In this document: positions 13,666-17,460 of the stretch, one piece after another
How the letters are laid out: each line of letters opens with the position of its first letter
Numbering within the stretch: position 1 is the first letter of the stretch
Assembly: GCA_039914895.1 (NCBI GenBank)
Contig: JBDSOJ010000135.1
Span: forward strand, 1-17,460
DNA: 17,460 nt
Reading direction: 5' to 3'
Source of the DNA: Gaiellasilicea sp039914895
GTDB taxonomy: Bacteria; Actinomycetota; Thermoleophilia; Gaiellales; Gaiellaceae
Translations under genes and position numbers: made by a program
The notes under the pieces: generated by a model
What the model was told of the DNA's origin: nothing
The model's input: only the letters and a program-made list of their open reading frames with translations
Databases searched by the model: none

Positions 13666-14871
13666 ATGAAGCCGCTTCCCGTGGCCGACCGTTCCTTCGC
13701 CGGACAGCTGAACCGCGAGAGCGAGGGGTGGGTTGCGGACGGGATCGTCTCGGCCGAGCAGGCGGCGGCTATCCGCGGCCGCTACGCCCGCGGCGGCGAG
13801 GAGCCGCGCGGTCGTGCGACCGTCGCGCTCGCGGTGATCGGGGCGGTCGCGGTCGGGTTCGGCGTGATCGGGTTCATCGCCGCCAACTGGGACGGGATGA
13901 GCCACGCCGCGCGCCTCCTGCTGCTCACGCTCGCCGTCGCCGGTTCCTACGGCGCCGCGTTCCACCTGCGCGAGCGCACGGGGAGTATGCCGCGCGTGGG
14001 TGAGGCGCTCTACCTCGTCGGCGTCCTCCTCTTCGGCGCCTCGCTCTTCCTCGTCGGCCAGATGTACAACGTCGAGGCGCACGACCCGCTGGCGCTCTTG
14101 CTCTGGGCAGGTGGAGCGACGGCGACCGCGCTGGTCGTCCGCTCGCACGCGATCGCCGCAACCGCTGTCCTGATCTTCACGGGCTGGGTCGGCTTCGAGT
14201 TCGGGCTTGCGCTCGACGACGCCGGCGAAACGTTTTCCGCCTTCCCGGTCGTCGCGCTGCTTTACGGCGGCGCGCTCTACGGGCTCGCGACTGCGGCACA
14301 GGAGCGATTCCGCGAGCACCGGTTCGCGGGCAGCGGCTTCCCCGAGTCGGGTCGCGGCGTCGGGTTGCCCGTCGCAGCGGCGGGGCTCTTCGTCTTCACG
14401 TTCGCGGCTGCGACCGACGGGCTCGAGCGGGCGGGCGACGAGCTCGGCGGGCTCCTGCTGGCGGCGTTCCTGTTCCTGGCCGCGCTCGCGCTCTCGGGTG
14501 CCGCCGCGCTCGCGCGCTCCCGCCGCCCCAGCGGCCGCTACGAGAGCGGCGTGCTCGCGGTCGTGGTCGTCGCCGTCCTGGTCGCCGTGCTCGCCGGCGG
14601 TGACGGCGACCTCTACGCGATCCTCTTCAACGTCGTCTTCGCGGCGGTCGCGCTCGGCGTCATCTACGCCGGCTACCTGAGCGACGAGCCCTGGCTCGTC
14701 AATCTCGGCGTCGTCCTCGTCGCGGTCGACCTCGTCGCCCGTTACTTCGACGTCTTCTGGGATGCGCTGCCGCGCTCGGTCGGGATGATCGGGGCGGGTC
14801 TGCTCGTCCTCGGGATCGCGTTTCTCCTCGAGCGTCAGCGCAAACGGCTGCTCGAACGGATGGGCGAGTGA
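13666..14871 (+). CDS. DUF2157-domain multispanning membrane protein
   Basis: From ATG 13666 the product is 401 residues (405 from ATG 13654). The soluble N-terminus, QLNRESEGWVADGIVSAEQAAAIRGRYA (residues 14-41), is the DUF2157 signature of a W..dGiis.eqa..i..ry pattern. About ten hydrophobic segments follow, from ALAVIGAVAVGFGVIGFIAANWDGM onward, where the AANWDG element is also typical of the family. A basic tail (ERQRKRLLERMGE) ends the protein. The biochemical role of the family is unknown; it is often paired with a GDYXXLXY protein, as here, where the next gene overlaps by four bases. It is transcribed divergently from the metal operon and could share its operator, but no metal motif is seen. 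Confidence 0.87.
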   Translation: MKPLPVADRSFAGQLNRESEGWVADGIVSAEQAAAIRGRYARGGEEPRGRATVALAVIGAVAVGFGVIGFIAANWDGMSHAARLLLLTLAVAGSYGAAFHLRERTGSMPRVGEALYLVGVLLFGASLFLVGQMYNVEAHDPLALLLWAGGATATALVVRSHAIAATAVLIFTGWVGFEFGLALDDAGETFSAFPVVALLYGGALYGLATAAQERFREHRFAGSGFPESGRGVGLPVAAAGLFVFTFAAATDGLERAGDELGGLLLAAFLFLAALALSGAAALARSRRPSGRYESGVLAVVVVAVLVAVLAGGDGDLYAILFNVVFAAVALGVIYAGYLSDEPWLVNLGVVLVAVDLVARYFDVFWDALPRSVGMIGAGLLVLGIAFLLERQRKRLLERMGE

Positions 14872-15371
14872 GCAGGAGCCGCCGGATCGCGCTGCTCGCC
14901 GTCGTCTGCGTCCAGCTCGCGCTGCCGCTCGCGCTCGCGGGGCTCGCGGCCGCCGACCTCGCTTTTGGCGAGGAGATCCGCCTGCAGGCGCAGCCCGTCG
15001 ACCCACTCGACGTCTTCCGCGGCAACTACGTCGTGCTCCGCTACGAGATCTCGACCCTTCAGGTCATCCGCGAGGTGCGGCGCGGCGAGCGACTCTGTGC
15101 CGATCTCTACCAGTCGTCGCCGGGGGAGTACGGCGCGAGATTCGCACTGTCCGACCTGCCGACGGAAGGCAAGACGATCTGCGGCAGGGCTAGGAGCGAC
15201 GCGCGGGGAGGGCAGTCGGTGGCGATCGAGTACGGGATCGAGACCTATTACGCGAGCGCCGAGCGGGCGAGGGAGATCGAGGAGTCGATCGGCCGCGGCC
15301 AGCTCTACGTCGTCGTCGACCTCGACAAGGACGGCAGCGCAAGGATCGAGCGGCTCGAGCTCGACGAGTAG
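14868..15371 (+). CDS. GDYXXLXY-family protein, partner of the DUF2157 protein
   Basis: The 167-residue protein has one N-terminal membrane segment (residues 7-30) and a soluble domain outside. PVDPLDVFRGNYVVLRYEIS (43-62) is the GDYxxLxY motif with Asn53 in place of the usual Asp, and VAIEYGIETYYASAERAREIE (118-138) is the second conserved block of the family. The domain is known mainly from its pairing with DUF2157/DUF4401 membrane proteins, and the GTGA overlap with that gene supports a complex or shared task. Cys77 and Cys105 could form a disulfide if the domain is outside. Function is unknown. Confidence 0.85.
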   Translation: MSRSRRIALLAVVCVQLALPLALAGLAAADLAFGEEIRLQAQPVDPLDVFRGNYVVLRYEISTLQVIREVRRGERLCADLYQSSPGEYGARFALSDLPTEGKTICGRARSDARGGQSVAIEYGIETYYASAERAREIEESIGRGQLYVVVDLDKDGSARIERLELDE

Positions 15372-15430
15372 CGCCAATCGGCTCTTGCTGTGGTGCTGTG
15401 GTGCCGCTGCTGCTCTCTCTCGCTCGTCGC
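15372..15430. other. Convergent intergenic gap without a clear terminator
   Basis: This 59-bp gap separates two converging genes. It holds a tandem 8-mer, CTGTGGTG twice (15388-15403), and a CT-rich tract. CGACGAG at 15362-15368 is complementary to CTCGTCG at 15423-15429, but the 54-base loop and the lack of a T-tract make a terminator doubtful. Confidence 0.4.
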
Positions 15431-16066
15431 TCAGGCCACGATCCGGTACACCTGAAAACACTCCGCGTACTCCCTGTTCACGTTGATCCCGTGGACGCGG
15501 GCGAGGTTCCAGACGTACTCGGGGTTCGCGTAGCGGCGGTGCTGCTGCGAGGCGTACTTTCCGAGCGCCGCGACCTTCTTCTCCAGGTGCCGCTGCTCGA
15601 GCGCGACGTAGGCACCGTAGGAGAAGTCGAAGTTGTTCCAGGGGATCTCGTAGCCGAGCACCGTCGTCCGCTTGAACGCGCGCAGGCCTTCCTGCGCGAT
15701 CGTCTGATGATCCTGGTGCACGTCGTGGTGCGAGGGCTGGAAGACGGCGTCCGGCTTCAGCTCCTCCCAGAGCTCGACGAGCAGCTCGAGGAGATCCTGC
15801 CGCCGCTCAGGAAACGTGCGGACGTCGAAGTCGTGCACGCGCAGCTGCGCCGCGGGGATGCCGAGCTCGCCGGTCGCCTCGCGCACCTCGCGCGCGAGCG
15901 TGTCGGGCGCGAACCCGTCCGGGAGCGAGCGCGTCGCGATCGAAAAGGCGACGTAGTAAACGTCGACTCCGGCCTCGACGAGGCGCGCCATCGTGCCGCC
16001 GCACCCGAACTCGCCGTCGTCGGTGTGCGGCGCCAGCACCAGCACCCGCTTCCACGCCTCGATCAC
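15431..16066 (-). CDS. PIG-L/LmbE-family zinc-dependent deacetylase
   Basis: The 211-residue protein has the two PIG-L metal motifs: LAPHTDDGEFGCGG (residues 11-24), a variant of the AHPDDE motif with His14, Asp16 and Asp17, and PSHHDVHQDHQTIAQEG (111-127) with His117 as the third zinc ligand. VLVLAPH is the first strand and LGYEIPWNNFDFSY (137-150) is the usual substrate-loop region. Family enzymes remove an acetyl group from N-acetylglucosamine-type sugars or thiol precursors (MshB, BshB, PIG-L). There is no signal peptide, so it acts in the cytoplasm. Its GTG overlaps the stop of the O-antigen-ligase-like gene (GTGA), suggesting a role in tailoring a surface-glycan sugar rather than in mycothiol synthesis. 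The start at 16066 is fixed by that overlap and by the strand position. Confidence 0.9.
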   Translation of the reverse strand: MIEAWKRVLVLAPHTDDGEFGCGGTMARLVEAGVDVYYVAFSIATRSLPDGFAPDTLAREVREATGELGIPAAQLRVHDFDVRTFPERRQDLLELLVELWEELKPDAVFQPSHHDVHQDHQTIAQEGLRAFKRTTVLGYEIPWNNFDFSYGAYVALEQRHLEKKVAALGKYASQQHRRYANPEYVWNLARVHGINVNREYAECFQVYRIVA

Positions 16067-17460
16067 GCCTGGCCGCCCTGACCGGCATCGCTCTCCTGCG
16101 GCCGGTAGGCGGCGGCGAGCGCGATCAGGCCGAGCAGCGCCCACATGGTCGGGTCCTCGAAGAGCGCGTTGTAGAAGAGGCTGTGCACGGCGATCGCGCC
16201 AAGCGTAAGCGCCGCGACGAGTGCGGCGCGGCCCGCAGCCGACCGTCCACGAGCACGGAAGGCCGCCGCAAGCGACGCGTAGCCCAGCAGGCCGAGCAGC
16301 GCGAGCCCCGGCACGCCCGTCTCAGCGACGACGGTGACGGGCGTCGAGTGCGACGCCGCCTTCTTCGGCTCCACGCCCTTCAGGCCGGTCTTCTCGGCGT
16401 ACGCCCGCTTGAAGCCGCCCGTCCCGACACCGACGACCGGATGGTCGACCGCGATCCGGAGCCCGTTGCCGACGAGCCCCGCGCGGTCGCTGGTGACGGC
16501 GTTGAGGCCGGCGCGCGACTCCCGCAGCAGCTGATGACGCACCTGCGGGGTGGCGAAACCGACGGAGACCAGCACGACCGCCAGCACCGCCAGCGCGGCC
16601 GCCGCGCGCCAGCGCCAGATCACCGCGGCGGCGGCGAGCGTGCCCGCGATCAGCGCAGCAAAGCTCGATTGCGAGAACGAGAACAGCAGCCCGACCCAGA
16701 TCGCAGCAACCGCCGCGATCCCGGCCGCCAGCAGCCGCTCGCGCACGCCGAGGAGGACGAGCGCGAGCGTGGCGAGGATCGCGACCACGAGATAACGCCC
16801 GTAGATCGACGGATCCCAGAAGACCGAGTTGACCCGGAAGAACGGTGCATAGGCATTGTCGACGCGTAGCTTCGGGTTCCAGAAGACCTCGCGCGTCGCC
16901 CACTGGTAGAGCCCGACGCCTGCGTATGCGAGCGCGGTCGCGAGCAGTGCACCGTAGAGCCCGAGGAGCGCGCGGCGGCTGAAAGGCAGGCGCGCGACGC
17001 CGACCGCGAGCAGTCCGAACGGGAGCACGAACGCGGCCAGGAAGATCGAGCCCTGGCGAACGTCGTCGCTCCAGAGCAGCGCGAGTCCGATCCAGGCGAC
17101 GACCGCGGCCAGCGGCCAGGCGATCGGGTCGAGCTCGCGAGCCCGCTCGTCCCCGCGCAGTAGCTGCCACGCGAGCGCGAGCGCGTACGAGCCGATCACC
17201 GCGTAGAGCGGCACGAGCAGGTTCGCCTCCTCGTCGCCGACGTCGAGCGGAATCCTGATCGGGATGCACGCGAGGGTCGCAAACGCGAGCGCCCACGGGA
17301 CGCGGAGCAGCAGCCAGGCGCCGGCCGCGGCGACCAGGAGCCCGGCCGCGGCCGCGGCGGCGAGCAATTCGGTCCGTCCGTCCGGAGCGAGAAAGATTCC
17401 GAGTCCTGCCGCGCCGGCCGCCCAGGCCGCGAGCCCGGCCAGCCGCAGCTCTCGTCGCGC
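16063..17460 (-). CDS. O-antigen ligase/polymerase-like membrane protein (partial, N-terminus beyond right edge)
   Basis: The frame is open from the stop at 16063 to the window edge, giving at least 465 residues; the TTG at 17367 is not a credible start because a further hydrophobic segment (LAGLAAWAAGAAGLGIFLAP) is encoded upstream in frame. About a dozen membrane segments surround a large loop with VGNGLRIAVDHPVVGVGTGGF and then ASHSTPVTVVAETGVPGLALLGLL, the Wzy_C/WaaL signature with its conserved His before the E.G.pG turn. Such proteins polymerise lipid-linked repeat units or ligate the finished glycan to its acceptor at the outer face of the membrane. In a Gram-positive-like lineage an O-antigen role is unlikely, so an exopolysaccharide or glycoprotein target is more probable. 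It is followed by the overlapping PIG-L gene. Confidence 0.88.
   Translation of the reverse strand, partial: ARRELRLAGLAAWAAGAAGLGIFLAPDGRTELLAAAAAAGLLVAAAGAWLLLRVPWALAFATLACIPIRIPLDVGDEEANLLVPLYAVIGSYALALAWQLLRGDERARELDPIAWPLAAVVAWIGLALLWSDDVRQGSIFLAAFVLPFGLLAVGVARLPFSRRALLGLYGALLATALAYAGVGLYQWATREVFWNPKLRVDNAYAPFFRVNSVFWDPSIYGRYLVVAILATLALVLLGVRERLLAAGIAAVAAIWVGLLFSFSQSSFAALIAGTLAAAAVIWRWRAAAALAVLAVVLVSVGFATPQVRHQLLRESRAGLNAVTSDRAGLVGNGLRIAVDHPVVGVGTGGFKRAYAEKTGLKGVEPKKAASHSTPVTVVAETGVPGLALLGLLGYASLAAAFRARGRSAAGRAALVAALTLGAIAVHSLFYNALFEDPTMWALLGLIALAAAYRPQESDAGQGGQA

Noticed and set aside
13597..15006. In-frame upstream extension of the multicopper oxidase reading frame to position 15006
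   Set aside because: It runs antisense through the DUF2157 gene and would bury the Tat signal and the operator region inside a protein; the ATG at 13596 gives the expected exported enzyme.
15362..15429. Bidirectional terminator between the converging GDYXXLXY and PIG-L genes
   Set aside because: The only complementary arms are 7 bp with a 54-base loop, and no T-tract follows on either strand.

Overview
This is a very GC-rich, gene-dense bacterial window. Genes start often with GTG, stop/start overlaps of the ATGA and GTGA type are common, and several genes have a TANNNT -10 element only 6-10 bases before the start codon, which suggests leaderless transcripts. Together with a subtilisin-inhibitor-like (SSI) secreted protein and the DUF2157/GDYXXLXY membrane-protein pair, this points to a soil-type Actinomycetota. 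A deep lineage such as Thermoleophilia is possible, but that is only an impression; there is no rRNA, tRNA or other marker gene in the window.

Region 1 (about 1-7532) is a surface-glycan cluster. On the minus strand lie an extended-SDR nucleotide-sugar epimerase/dehydratase and, overlapping it downstream, a DegT-type sugar aminotransferase cut by the left edge. Divergent from them on the plus strand run a small SSI-like lipoprotein, an ATP-grasp ligase resembling L-amino-acid ligases, a polysaccharide-deacetylase-like protein, a second ATP-grasp enzyme, a GT4-type glycosyltransferase and a Wzx/MOP-type flippase. The 124-bp gap before the deacetylase carries two copies of a palindromic repeat exactly 80 bp apart.

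Region 2 (7529-13596, minus strand) is a compact six-gene metal operon read right to left: a Tat-exported two-domain multicopper oxidase, a ZIP-family metal transporter with an added extracytoplasmic domain, then a TroABCD/MntABCD-type Mn/Zn/Fe ABC importer (binding lipoprotein, ATPase, two permeases). All junctions overlap except one of 19 bp, which has a clear ribosome binding site. Both permeases carry a winged-helix-like C-terminal tail. The operon is preceded by two 16-bp DtxR/MntR-like operator palindromes, one lying across the oxidase start codon.

Region 3 (13666-15371, plus) is a DUF2157 multispanning membrane protein followed by an overlapping GDYXXLXY-family protein, divergent from the metal operon and sharing its control region.

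Region 4 (15431-17460, minus) returns to glycan functions: an O-antigen ligase/polymerase-like membrane protein, cut by the right edge, and a PIG-L/LmbE-type deacetylase. Regions 1 and 4 probably serve the same surface polysaccharide (sugar synthesis, modification, assembly, flipping, polymerisation or ligation), with the metal operon inserted between them.

No transposase, integrase, CRISPR array, tRNA or rRNA was seen. No stretch over 300 bases lacks a gene; the largest gaps are 3225-3348 and 5046-5162.
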